NCBI GenBank assembly: GCA_946480445.1
Contig: CAMLJN010000007.1
Coordinates: forward strand, 62,001-126,000
Reading direction: 5' to 3'
Origin: an uncultured Buttiauxella sp.
Lineage (GTDB): Bacteria > Pseudomonadota > Gammaproteobacteria > Enterobacterales > Enterobacteriaceae
Length of the DNA: 64,000 bases
In this document: piece after piece, positions 19,169-27,690 of the stretch
How positions within the stretch are numbered: the first letter of the stretch is position 1
Layout of the letters: every line of letters starts with the position of its first letter
Notes under the pieces: model-generated
The model's database searches: none
What the model saw: only the letters and a program-made list of their open reading frames with translations
What the model was told of the DNA's origin: nothing
Position numbers and translations under genes: made by a program

Positions 19169-19707
19169 ATCCAGCCTCGTTCTGCAAACGACACAATGCC
19201 ATCCTGACCGACAACCAGGTGATCGAGCGTTTTTACATCAACCAGTCCCAGCACCTCCTTCAGTTTGTCAGTCATCTGGCGATCTGCTTTGCTGGGCTCC
19301 GGATCGCCGGATGGATGGTTATGCGCGAGCACGACAGCGGCAGCATTGAAGCGAAGCGCTGACTTCACTACCTCACGGGGATGGACCTGCACATGATTAA
19401 CTGAACCGGCAAACAGTGTTTCGCTTTCCAGTAAACAGTGTTGGTTATTGAGATACAGCACCATAAACACTTCCCGTTCTTGTCCTGCCAGCTGTAGCCG
19501 AAGCCAGTCACGGGCACCAGTGCTTGAAGTAAAGGGTATACCGGGCTGGCGCAGATATTTATCCAGCAGATTGATCGCGCGGCGAATGGTGCGTTGGGCA
19601 TAGGGTGTTAATCCGGAAGTCGCTGGAAACAGGCAACCATTTGGAGCCATAACCGTCAGCGGAAAGAGTTCAGGCTGCGTTGACACTGGGAATAACGCGG
19701 TACTCAT
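19165..19707 (-). CDS. RadC-like JAB/MPN domain protein, YeeS/YfjY-like
   Basis: A 180-residue protein with a RadC/JAMM domain: the metal-binding motif HNHPSGDPEPSKAD lies near residues 130-143 and the upstream glutamate is in the REVFMVLYL region. Cellular RadC-family function is unresolved; island copies such as YeeS lack the N-terminal HhH domain of full-length RadC, as here. The metal ligands (H-x-H and the following Asp) are intact. It is the first gene of the coupled yeeS-yeeT-cbeA-cbtA block. Confidence 0.93.
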   Translation of the reverse strand: MSTALFPVSTQPELFPLTVMAPNGCLFPATSGLTPYAQRTIRRAINLLDKYLRQPGIPFTSSTGARDWLRLQLAGQEREVFMVLYLNNQHCLLESETLFAGSVNHVQVHPREVVKSALRFNAAAVVLAHNHPSGDPEPSKADRQMTDKLKEVLGLVDVKTLDHLVVGQDGIVSFAERGWI

Positions 19708-19719
19708 GCTCAGGTCTCC

Positions 19720-20163
19720 TTAGTCAATGAGATGCATAATGGTGTTGCACTCTGGATGGCTCAGCGCGAAGTCGCGTAAGCGATAATAGTGCTCAGTCAT
19801 CGCATCACATTCGGTACGACAGGCGTGGTGGCTATAAGCCATCAGGCAGACCGCAATACCTGCAGCATCTCCGCTCATCTCCGCGCCGTTGCCATTCATC
19901 GGGTTGAACAACGTCCACTTCTCATCGCTCTCTGCCTCAGGAGCCATAAATGCGCCGCCGTTGGCGAGCGTCGAGAAGTTCCAGATACCGCCGTGATAAT
20001 CGACACACAGCAGGACCATCTAGGCGAAAATGCGAGGTTCAAGGGTTATCCATTGTGGGATGGAGCCAAAGTGCTGCGGCCAGAAGCCGATGCGTAACTC
20101 GTCCGGGAGCACTGAAGCAGTAATTGTTGCCTGCTCAGCAAACTCAAGGTTTTGTGTATTCAT
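19720..20163 (-). pseudogene. ArdB/KlcA-family antirestriction protein broken by an amber codon
   Basis: From ATG 20163 the frame reads MNTQNLEFAEQ...RIGFWPQHFGS...RIFA, then meets TAG at 20020-20022 (codon 48), and continues in the same frame with MVLLCVDYHGGIWNFSTLANGGAFMAP to the end at 19720. Together the 147 codons match the length and motifs of ArdB/KlcA proteins, which protect incoming DNA from type I restriction. The stop most likely replaces the tryptophan codon of the family's 'W-M-x-R-L' stretch (TGG to TAG). ATG 20019 could restart the C-terminal two-thirds, but a functional product is doubtful. Confidence 0.85.
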
Positions 20164-20193
20164 TAAACTATCTCCTTATGCCGGAACGGTTGT

Positions 20194-21018
20194 TTAACGC
20201 CCGAAAAATTCGAGCATGTTTTCTGCCATAACCCACAGGGCGCGATTGAGCTTCACATCGCCGTCAATGCCGGTAACAGCACGGGTGCGGCTCCTTTTCC
20301 CCTGAGCGGTTCGCCCTGACAGACCCCCTTTCATCAGGTTCTCCTGCACGCGCTGGTATACGGTCCACAGGTCATCGCTGTAGTCCTCCCGGCGACGAGG
20401 GGTCAGCAACTGCGATACCGTGACCGGCTGGTGTTCCTCACCAAATCGATACTTCAGTGCGGCATTCGCCAGCGCGTGACGGGCCGGGGCTGGCAGCGCC
20501 AGCGACTGCATTGCATCGCGCTTTTCTTCCACCCGCTCAAACACACCGAGTACTTCGTAAGCCCCTTCAATCACCTTCTCAACAACATTCCCTTTATGTG
20601 GTACCCGCACTTCTCCGAATGACTGACCACAGACCAGGCCGTTAGTACAGACGCCACGAAACAGCCCCGGCAGCATCTGGTAGCTCGAGGACCCGTCATG
20701 ACTGTTAAGCAAAATGATTTCCGGCACCTGATGGCCGGTCAGTTGACCGGCACGACGCAGGCGAAGCATGTGTTTGGTGTGCCCCCTCTTGCTCTGGTCG
20801 CGAACCTTTGTCTGGCAGGCAAAGAACGGCTCAAAGCCTTCACGCAGCAGGCTTTCGAGGATGGTGATGGTCGGGATGTAGGTATAACGGTCTGAGCGTG
20901 ACTCATGTTTATCACTCCCGAATACGCTGGGGACATGGTTCATCAGCTCTTCATGGGTAAGCGCTCGGTCACGCCGTATCTGGTTGATACGGCCGAAGCG
21001 GCTTGCTAAACGGGTCAT
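20194..21018 (-). CDS. DUF932 protein, YfjQ/YafZ-like
   Basis: A 274-residue DUF932 protein, the same length as YfjQ of CP4-57. Recognisable blocks are HEELMNHVPSVFGSDKHESRSDRYTYIPT near residues 20-50, LNSHDGSSSYQMLPGLFRGVCTNGLVCGQSFG near 105-135 and a lysine/arginine-rich C-terminus. Function is unknown; it is a constant part of CP4-type islands and some plasmids. It ends 30 nt upstream of the antirestriction relic. Confidence 0.92.
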   Translation of the reverse strand: MTRLASRFGRINQIRRDRALTHEELMNHVPSVFGSDKHESRSDRYTYIPTITILESLLREGFEPFFACQTKVRDQSKRGHTKHMLRLRRAGQLTGHQVPEIILLNSHDGSSSYQMLPGLFRGVCTNGLVCGQSFGEVRVPHKGNVVEKVIEGAYEVLGVFERVEEKRDAMQSLALPAPARHALANAALKYRFGEEHQPVTVSQLLTPRRREDYSDDLWTVYQRVQENLMKGGLSGRTAQGKRSRTRAVTGIDGDVKLNRALWVMAENMLEFFGR

Positions 21019-21101
21019 AGCAGGTTCCTTAAATAGACAGAAAAAGCCACTCCGGAGAGTGGCCTGGTCGGAAGATAAAATGTCCAGGGTGAAGCAGGTG
21101 G

Positions 21102-21521
21102 CTATGTCTCATTGTCTTGAGACGGCAGTGAAGCGGGGGACGGGGAATCCCAGATTTGACGTAAACGTACAAGGATAATAGGCAGATGCTGCCTCAAAAA
21201 ACGGAGGTACTGTTCCTGGGGATACCTTCGTCGGATGAATGAGGGAAAATGCCGGTATGCTTTACTGCATACAGAAAAAGCAAATGCGTCATCCCTGAGC
21301 CTTGCCTCTGCCAGCACCGCCAGATCATGGATAACAATACGCCTGACTAATTGTTGGTATGTTTTGCCAGGGTTTTTTATCAGGGGAGGAGTGTCTTCTG
21401 GTCCCGTCTCAGGTGCACATTTGGCTTTGCCAGGTAGCGAACCCCTCAGACCAGAGTGGCGAGTTTTTTTATCAGCGTTACCAGGCACAGTGTGGTCAGG
21501 CTGGCCCCTATCGTCTGACAC
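21102..21521 (-). CDS. Hypothetical protein, uncertain
   Basis: A 139-residue open frame I do not recognise. The N-terminal 45 residues are low in hydrophobics, while the C-terminal half (LVRRIVIHDLAVLAEARL...IRRRYPQEQYLRFLRQHLPIILVRL) is basic and helical. A partly overlapping frame at 21446-21637 encodes hydrophobic stretches (LTWPVVFCVAGITLL), so the region may instead be a frameshifted membrane-protein gene. It occupies the spot upstream of the yfjQ homologue where CP4 islands carry variable genes. Confidence 0.35.
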   Translation of the reverse strand: MSDDRGQPDHTVPGNADKKTRHSGLRGSLPGKAKCAPETGPEDTPPLIKNPGKTYQQLVRRIVIHDLAVLAEARLRDDAFAFSVCSKAYRHFPSFIRRRYPQEQYLRFLRQHLPIILVRLRQIWDSPSPASLPSQDNET

Positions 21522-21692
21522 ACGACAGACTTGCTTCGCAGAAGTGTTATTCCGGCGACGCAGAAGACTACAGGCCAGGTAAGACCGGGTGATGTGGTCA
21601 GGGGAATTTTATCATCTTGAAGGTGATTAGCTTTCATGGGAATTCCATAATGACCGGTATAGAAGAATGTCTATACCGGGTCAGGTGAGTGA

Positions 21693-22532
21693 TTAAGGGA
21701 GATCAGCAGTCGCTATTTCTTCAGAGGTATTGGTGGTACCGCTGTAAACGCTCACGTATTCATTAACCGGATAGATAACCACAGCGTTCTTTTTCGGATT
21801 AAATGTGCACCCGTTGACACCTGTGATCGCAGCAGTTTTCCCTGTGCTGATATTTTTAACGGTGAGTCTGCTGTCAGAACAGTTGTTGCTTCGGGAAAAG
21901 TGAACCGCATATCCATCCTGTTCAGCGACAATTTCGTCAGCGGGTACTTTATTCTGAGTTTTATTGGGCACCGTCTCAGAACGGTGAGCGCTGCTGTATG
22001 GCACATACTGTGCGGAGTCGTTGCGCAGGGTGGGTGGATCATTTTTCAGGCTCAGATAGACCGGGCAGTCAGATGCACCCACCCCACAGCTTTTGTCGAA
22101 TATTGTGCGTGACGGCCAGCCTTGGGTGCCAATGTAAGCTGCACCGGTTTCATCCAGACAGTAGGTTTCCTCCCATGAATAATTCTTGTTGGTGCCCGGC
22201 ATATTACGGGAAGTGATAAGGCAGGTCAGGGCCTTAACGGGTTTACTGTCGTAGCGGATAAAGTTTTCTTCAAGCGGCGATGCGGCATAAAGCAAAGGCG
22301 AAATATTCGCTGCAGCGGCCATTCTTTGCGCCTCAACAGCGAAGCCTGCTTTATTGTTGAGCTTGACGCTCACTGCAGCATCGTTCATATCGCGCAGCAT
22401 TTCGCCACCTTCCTCTGTCAGAAAGAACGTGTAACGTCCGTGGTGTATATTTCCGGGGATAACCACTGCAGAGCTTAAAGCGGGAAATAGCAGAGCTGAA
22501 ATGACGGTGAGTCGTGAAATTAGTGCCTTCAT
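21693..22532 (-). CDS. Secreted protein of unknown function
   Basis: A 279-residue protein from ATG 22532, chosen because AGGATG precedes it and a clean signal peptide follows (MKALISRLTVISALLFPALS, cut near SSA-V). The mature chain has cysteines in pairs (LTCLITS with ETYCLDE, DKSCGVGASDCPVY, NNCSD with NGCTF), suggesting a disulfide-bonded periplasmic or exported protein. I know no family for it. It lies 85 nt downstream of another signal-peptide gene on the same strand, so the two may form an operon. Confidence 0.6.
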   Translation of the reverse strand: MKALISRLTVISALLFPALSSAVVIPGNIHHGRYTFFLTEEGGEMLRDMNDAAVSVKLNNKAGFAVEAQRMAAAANISPLLYAASPLEENFIRYDSKPVKALTCLITSRNMPGTNKNYSWEETYCLDETGAAYIGTQGWPSRTIFDKSCGVGASDCPVYLSLKNDPPTLRNDSAQYVPYSSAHRSETVPNKTQNKVPADEIVAEQDGYAVHFSRSNNCSDSRLTVKNISTGKTAAITGVNGCTFNPKKNAVVIYPVNEYVSVYSGTTNTSEEIATADLP

Positions 22533-22617
22533 TTTTACATCCTGAATCGTGAGTTGTGAGGTTGTCGCAATCATCGATAGCCCAGTGAGTCTTTATGACC
22601 AAGGCCTCTCATGAGCC

Positions 22618-23031
22618 TTAATGGGTGATACAGTCCTGCCAGCTCAGGTCATTCAACGCTTCGCGCAACCCCGCGGTTTTAAAGGTTCCCGGAAGGGGCT
22701 TATCTTTCATCGTGATCTCTATCTGCTGCTGATCATTGGTATTTTTGAGCGCAATAAAGGCCGTTTCGCCTGTAGCGTATGAGGTTCCGTTAATGCTAAT
22801 ACCGGTGGCTGAGGCCCGATAGTCCTTTGCAGGCACACTGTAGGAGAGGGTCATATGCTCGTCTGAGCAGGTCAGCGTCAGGCGCTCTCCGGTGGTATTA
22901 TCTGTGCTAATTTCAAACTCCATTGCATTGATGTAGCCATACCAGTCACCCCACTGTTGCTCGGGAGTAACGGCCTGTGCAGCAGTCGCTGTCAGTGATG
23001 AGCAGAGAAAAAAAACTGTGCGAATGTTCAA
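22618..23031 (-). CDS. Small secreted protein of unknown function
   Basis: A 137-residue protein with a signal peptide (MNIRTVFFLCSSLTATAAQA-V) and a mature domain of about 117 residues rich in beta-forming residues, with two cysteines (LTCSDEH and WQDCITH) that could bridge the domain ends. Secreted IrmA-type proteins of similar size occur in CP4-type islands of pathogenic E. coli, but I cannot confirm that relation. Its upstream region holds six GATC sites within 151 nt. Confidence 0.6.
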   Translation of the reverse strand: MNIRTVFFLCSSLTATAAQAVTPEQQWGDWYGYINAMEFEISTDNTTGERLTLTCSDEHMTLSYSVPAKDYRASATGISINGTSYATGETAFIALKNTNDQQQIEITMKDKPLPGTFKTAGLREALNDLSWQDCITH

Positions 23032-23630
23032 TTAAATCTTTCCTTTACTGTGTGATTTATACGGTGAAAAGCCACTTCCCTGCATGCTGGAAGCGGCCTG
23101 ATCGTATGCATTCGTGGTCTGTTGGGATAATCGTTAATACAGATCGGTTATCAGAAATTGATCGTTATTATCTATTGCGAAATCGATCGATATAGTTAAA
23201 TTGATAGTTGCGGACTATCATTGTGTCAGCATCGATCGGCATGACAGATCAATAAGCCATAGAGAGGGAATCTGAATCTTTTGCCATTCGCTTAAGTGAT
23301 ATAGGTACGAAAATATCTGCAATATAAATTTAACTAAATTTGGATTCAAACATCCGTAATAATGAGAACTTTCACCTTCCCACATGTACCTAACTTCAGA
23401 GTGGTTATTGACTATATTATGTAAGTTAATTGTTTGAAGTTAATGATTCTTTCTTCTATAGCAAAAATATCTATTAGTTAATGTTGCATGTCTGATTGGT
23501 ATTAAAATAATAAAGATGGGCTAATACTGCTACAACAATAGTATTGATTATTGTTCTGTATATGAACTTAAATGTATTAATTAACTCTCTATCCTAATTG
23601 TATTGAGATGAATAACACAAGGATTAAAGT
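23032..23630. promoter_or_regulatory. Divergent intergenic region with a GATC cluster
   Basis: About 600 nt between the minus-strand secreted-protein gene and the plus-strand Gp2-like gene. GATC occurs at 23100, 23142, 23160, 23185, 23234 and 23247, about ten times the chance rate, several inside ATCGAT palindromes. Such clusters serve Dam/SeqA-dependent switching or sequestration. The rest is AT-rich with no gene. AAGGA at 23621-23625 is the ribosome binding site of the next gene. Confidence 0.55.
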
Positions 23631-24254
23631 ATGAGCAACGATATGGGTTATAATCAGCATCACATTAATCGCATTCATGAAACGCTGCAGAATTCCTTAC
23701 GTGAATACCCAAGGACGTTTATCCTGAATATTATCCTGAGGTTTCCTGATGCCAATTACGAAAGTTATAAAACAGATCATCAATTGATAACCCGCTTTAT
23801 TGAGTCGTTAAAATCACAGATTAAATTCACACAGAAGAGAAAGATAAAACAGGGAAAGCGAGTTCATCTCAGTAGAGTTCGCTATGTATGGGCCAGAGAG
23901 TTTGGTGAAGAAAAGGGGAAGAAACATTATCATGTGGCATTGATACTGAATAACGATGCCTGGTACGCAGCTGGTACCTATTATCCGAAGCAGGGACAAT
24001 ACGTTCACTGCCTGGGAGTGATGATTATGGATGCATGGATCAGAGCGTTGAAACTGCACGCGCAGCAGGATTATCAAAATAAATATTATCCCCTGATAGA
24101 GTTTGTACATGAAGGTGATTTTAATCTTAATGCCAATGGAGAACATTTCGCCTGGTATTACGATACCATCATGAGAAGACTGTCCTATCTGGCTAAGCGC
24201 TTTAGCAAAGATAATTCTGATGCACATCGGAATTTTGGTTGCAGCCAGTCCTGA
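23631..24254 (+). CDS. Inovirus Gp2-like / YagK-YfjJ domain protein
   Basis: A 207-residue protein of the YagK/YfjJ (inovirus Gp2-like) type carried by P4-like satellites. Visible features are the RFIESLKSQI region, the basic RVRYVWAREFGEEKGKKHYHVALILNNDAWY block near residues 80-110, whose His-x-His may be part of a Rep-like metal site, and the late EFVHEGDFNLNANG segment. A replication-initiation role is suspected for this family but not established. It points toward the repeat cluster at 24295-24483 and the DUF3987 gene beyond. Confidence 0.75.
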   Translation: MSNDMGYNQHHINRIHETLQNSLREYPRTFILNIILRFPDANYESYKTDHQLITRFIESLKSQIKFTQKRKIKQGKRVHLSRVRYVWAREFGEEKGKKHYHVALILNNDAWYAAGTYYPKQGQYVHCLGVMIMDAWIRALKLHAQQDYQNKYYPLIEFVHEGDFNLNANGEHFAWYYDTIMRRLSYLAKRFSKDNSDAHRNFGCSQS

Positions 24255-24294
24255 ATTATTGAGAGGCCCAATCAAAGCAACAATCAGACACGGC

Positions 24295-24483
24295 TGTAGC
24301 AGCGTTGTAGCAACACAGGCGATAACACGAGGCAACATTTCTGAGCTGTAGTGCTACATCGGCAGAGTGTAGTGAAGTGAATCCGTCTCTTCCGGGTTGA
24401 ACGATTTGTGAGCAAAGGAGAATGTTTCATTTGTGGGTACTTTCCAGAATGCCGCTACAGTCCGCTACATTAGCGGTTGTAGC
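24295..24483. repeat. TGTAGY repeat cluster, candidate replication origin
   Basis: TGTAGC or TGTAGT occurs at 24295, 24306, 24347, 24368 and 24478, and GCTACA (the inverse) at 24353, 24454 and 24464, with TGTAGTGCTACA forming a palindrome at 24347-24358. This is eight copies in 189 nt, placed between a possible Rep-like gene and a primase/helicase-like gene that converge on it. It is the best candidate for an island origin or partition site. Confidence 0.55.
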
Positions 24484-24606
24484 AGAGGTAGAGGGTATCA
24501 CAATGTATTTTTCAGATGGATAAGGCTCGCGATCTCCTCCGGACCACGAGCCTGTGTATTGTTGTGTTATCCAAAATAGTGCTCAGGTATGAGGTAGCTA
24601 TTCTGG

Positions 24607-26139
24607 CTAAGCGAGGTTCTGAGGCGAAGGCGGCTGTTTATCATCATAAAATGGCATATAGCGACCATCGTTCATGAGCCAGGTAATATAAATCGCCGGG
24701 TTCTCAGGGGATTTAACAATATAAGTGAAAGCACCTGTGTTCATGATGGCATTCAGCAACGGTTCCAATCTTTCGCTGCGGCGAAATTTGTTCGGACCAT
24801 ATTTAATGACATCGTTCTTTTTGAACGGTAAGCCATTAGTGGATCTGAATTTATGATAGATCCACTGAGTTAGTATTTGCACGTCCTGCTGGAATTTATA
24901 CTCATCCGTGAACTGATAAAACCAGGCCGCGGTATGGTTGAGATACCAGGTCATAATCGCTGATGCCTGGGAAATAACATTAAGAGAAATAATGTCCTCC
25001 TCCTGGTTGGCGACGTAATTCAGCAGCGCAGCGATACGCAACGCATTCGTACTGGCTTTCAGTACCATGGGTTTGATATATGACCAGGCGCATCCCGGCA
25101 ATGTGTATGCCAGCCAGTGCTCACGCATCGTCTCCCAGTGGGCTTCAGCTTCAGGTGAAAGCTTAAGAACCTTCTTCTTACCTTCACCTGAATTAATTTT
25201 TTTAAGCTGCTGCCCGAGTAATTTACCAATAAGGTCGTGAAAGCAGATTAAAGCACTTTCATCACGGTAAGCGGTATCCGGACGATAATGGTAGCTCAAC
25301 ATACAGGAACTTAGCGTGTTATTCGGGGTGATATTTGAAAAGAGGAAGCGGGATAAAAAACCGCTCTCTAATGCTTTATCTCCATCTTTTTTCATGTAAT
25401 CGAAAAAAAGCGAAGGCTGTAACATCAAGGACACCGTCAGCGTCGGTTTAAAGCATTGGGTGGCACGCTGATGACGATTATGCTCATACACATCGCCATC
25501 CCAGGCTTTATTGTAGAACGCCAGATTATCTTTAAGACGTGCGTCAAAGAAGTTGCTGGCTTCATCAGAAATCAGACCTGCGCAGGGATAGGCATTCAGG
25601 CTAGCGATGAGCGCGGCAAGCGAGGTGTCATTGTAGACCAGCGTGGGTAGTAAGGGCTTGCGGGGTTCAATCGATGCGTGAGATTTCAGGGCTGCCTGGG
25701 CCTCGTCTGTGCACAGGTCTTTTTTAATTGTATCGCGCAGCTTACTTTCCAGTGCCTTTAAACTGGTTTTCCATACGACATAATCTTCGCGCCAGACAGC
25801 CTGGTTAACCCGATGTGATTCGGCCAACTCAGCCCTGAAAGCATCAAAGGGCTTCATTACCTGTTTGCTGACGGACGATTTGCCCGTCCCTGAATCAGCG
25901 AGCGTCAGGATGTTGAGTGAACAATGCTCCTCTATGTCCGTGTAAGGATTGAGTACATTGATATGCGAATGGCAGGCCAATGATACTGCCGCTAAAACAG
26001 CGTTCACGGCAAGTACAGTTGGTACTTTTCCACCATCCTGAAGATAGTTGATGGCGTTCTGCATTATCAATGGCAATGCATCAACGGGGAAGGGACTGGC
26101 AGAATTAACCAGTGGAAGTGCAGGGGGGAAATATGACAT
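24607..26139 (-). CDS. DUF3987 protein, YfjI-like putative primase/helicase
   Basis: A 510-residue protein of the DUF3987 family, like YfjI of CP4-57. A P-loop (LADSGTGKSSVSKQ) lies near residues 100-113, and GLISDEASNFF near 190 is a likely Walker B. Its N-terminal section (FPVDALPLIMQNAINYLQ) and the helical C-terminal half are typical. The family is generally taken as phage-type primase-helicase proteins. It lies next to the repeat cluster and is downstream of the AlpA gene on the same strand, as in CP4 islands. AAAGGAAG precedes the ATG. Confidence 0.85.
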   Translation of the reverse strand: MSYFPPALPLVNSASPFPVDALPLIMQNAINYLQDGGKVPTVLAVNAVLAAVSLACHSHINVLNPYTDIEEHCSLNILTLADSGTGKSSVSKQVMKPFDAFRAELAESHRVNQAVWREDYVVWKTSLKALESKLRDTIKKDLCTDEAQAALKSHASIEPRKPLLPTLVYNDTSLAALIASLNAYPCAGLISDEASNFFDARLKDNLAFYNKAWDGDVYEHNRHQRATQCFKPTLTVSLMLQPSLFFDYMKKDGDKALESGFLSRFLFSNITPNNTLSSCMLSYHYRPDTAYRDESALICFHDLIGKLLGQQLKKINSGEGKKKVLKLSPEAEAHWETMREHWLAYTLPGCAWSYIKPMVLKASTNALRIAALLNYVANQEEDIISLNVISQASAIMTWYLNHTAAWFYQFTDEYKFQQDVQILTQWIYHKFRSTNGLPFKKNDVIKYGPNKFRRSERLEPLLNAIMNTGAFTYIVKSPENPAIYITWLMNDGRYMPFYDDKQPPSPQNLA

Positions 26140-26285
26140 TTCAACTTCCTTTTTTTCAATCCAAATAACTCAGGGATGACATCACAGATGCGACAAACCC
26201 TGCCGGGTAAGGGCATGCGGTGAATGTTTTTAATGTGGTGATTCAGAATGCTCCTTCGACAGTTGCCTGTTGAAGGGAGAGGAGA

Positions 26286-26498
26286 TCAGAGTATGGCCTG
26301 TTTGCGTTGCAATACCCATTCATCCAGCTCTGACTCAAGCCAGCCAACAGACTGTTTGCCCAGCGGATAAGGCTTCGGGAACGCCGGGTCGTGGCGCGGT
26401 GATTTGGCATTAAGCCAGTCGTAGATGGTGGAACGGGCGATCCCCAGTTTGCTGACAACTGCGGGTAAACGTAGTACTTTTACTGTTGATGTGGTCAT
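26286..26498 (-). CDS. alpA: AlpA-family regulator
   Basis: A 70-residue excisionase-like MerR-type winged helix of the AlpA family. LRLPAVVSKLGIARSTIYDWL is the DNA-binding helix pair, and FPKPYPLGKQSVGWLESELDEWV is the wing and C-terminal helix. I start it at ATG 26498 (MTTSTVKVL), as longer versions add residues not seen in the family. AlpA of CP4-57 raises expression of the integrase gene slpA. No integrase is left in this window, so here it may act only on the neighbouring DUF3987 gene. Confidence 0.88.
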   Translation of the reverse strand: MTTSTVKVLRLPAVVSKLGIARSTIYDWLNAKSPRHDPAFPKPYPLGKQSVGWLESELDEWVLQRKQAIL

Positions 26499-26625
26499 TT
26501 TTGCATTGCCTCTGTTTGGGTTAATTTGAACAAGACAGAGACTAACCGCGAAAAAAATGCTGTGTAAGACGTAAGGTAAAGTATAAAAAAACATTAGCTC
26601 ACGTATTGACATCCTGGAGGATATT

Positions 26626-27336
26626 TTGAGAGGAAATGATGTTAGTGCCCTATTTAATAAGTTGAAAGACGCTTATGAACTCAAGCTTGATGAATTGAAA
26701 AAAGATGGGAAAATATCGACTAAAAAATACCAAGAGGATGTTCAAAGATTTTGTGAAGAGAGAGAAAAGGAATATGATGGGGTTGAATATTTTCTGGCTG
26801 AAAGTACACAGTTGTTGAAAAGTGAATCTGCATCTGTTTGGGTTGATGCAGTTTTGCAGGGAAGGTTTGATAAGTATCTATATATATCGTTATGTTATTA
26901 CCATCTGGCCTTTCTCGTGTCAGGCAGAGAGCGTATAATCGATGCGTGCAATTATATTCAAGATGCCATGTATTTTTATGGAAAATGGCATGGAAGTCGA
27001 GAACATAAGGAATGGGCAGAAAATGAAGAAAAAAAAGAAAAGGATCGTCTTGATAATGCCAAGGAGAGTATGAATGAAAAATACGCACCTATAAAAGTTG
27101 AAATAATACGACTTTTACATTCAAAAATGCCTTTGGATAAATGGGCGTCAGTGCCAAAAGCGATTGAAGGCATTCGGCGAGAATTAGTATTGTTCCTTGA
27201 GAATGAGCCGCAAAATAAGGCTTCTAATTTGGATTGCAATAACCTGGAGAGAACAATAAAAGGCTGGATAAAGAAGGATAGCATTTTGGAGTTTGCATTT
27301 TCTGAAGCGGTTTTGAAAAAAATAAAGAGGCCATGA
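26626..27336 (+). CDS. Coiled-coil protein of unknown function
   Basis: A 236-residue AT-rich gene. It starts at TTG 26626, since TGGAGGA lies 5 nt upstream and the nearby ATGs are out of frame. The product is strongly charged and helical: a Lys/Glu-rich N-terminal coiled coil (LKKDGKISTKKYQEDVQRFCEER, shown here in part), an aromatic middle (YLYISLCYYHLAFLV) and a second Lys/Glu coil near residues 130-155. No family was recognised. It diverges from alpA and sits at the edge of the island next to the putative defence pair, so a defence or regulatory role is only a guess. Confidence 0.6.
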   Translation: MRGNDVSALFNKLKDAYELKLDELKKDGKISTKKYQEDVQRFCEEREKEYDGVEYFLAESTQLLKSESASVWVDAVLQGRFDKYLYISLCYYHLAFLVSGRERIIDACNYIQDAMYFYGKWHGSREHKEWAENEEKKEKDRLDNAKESMNEKYAPIKVEIIRLLHSKMPLDKWASVPKAIEGIRRELVLFLENEPQNKASNLDCNNLERTIKGWIKKDSILEFAFSEAVLKKIKRP

Positions 27337-27357
27337 AACATCTAAACTTCATGTTTC
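27335..27357 (+). terminator. Weak hairpin after the coiled-coil gene
   Basis: GAAACAT and ATGTTTC form a 7-bp stem with a 9-nt loop that overlaps the stop codon of the gene before. The tail is TTATGT, without a real T-tract, so termination strength is doubtful. Confidence 0.35.
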
Positions 27358-27690
27358 TTATGTAGTGAGACATGAAATGGAGATAATCTAGAGCAGTAAG
27401 AATGTTCAGGATACTAGTATGATCTTTCTGATATTACTGCGCCAGAATGTTCTTAGGATCTGTCTCCGTGGAGTCTAACTCATTATCTCATCCCAGAGGT
27501 ATGGTGTTAGTTGGTCAGAAGAGTGCGTTAATGTTTGCTTAACGCTCAAAGCAAGCATTGGCGCTGCACTTTATGGAAAGTTTGTCCAACAGTAGTGCTT
27601 TGTTGAATGCCTGGATATCAAGAGTTTGAGATTAAATCCCTTACTATCTCTTACCTAATTGGAGTCACCAAAGTGGTCTTTGCAGAAAAT
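27358..27690. other. Intergenic region, no gene seen
   Basis: About 330 nt between two convergent genes. I see no open frame, repeat or RNA-like element that I can support. Confidence 0.5.
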
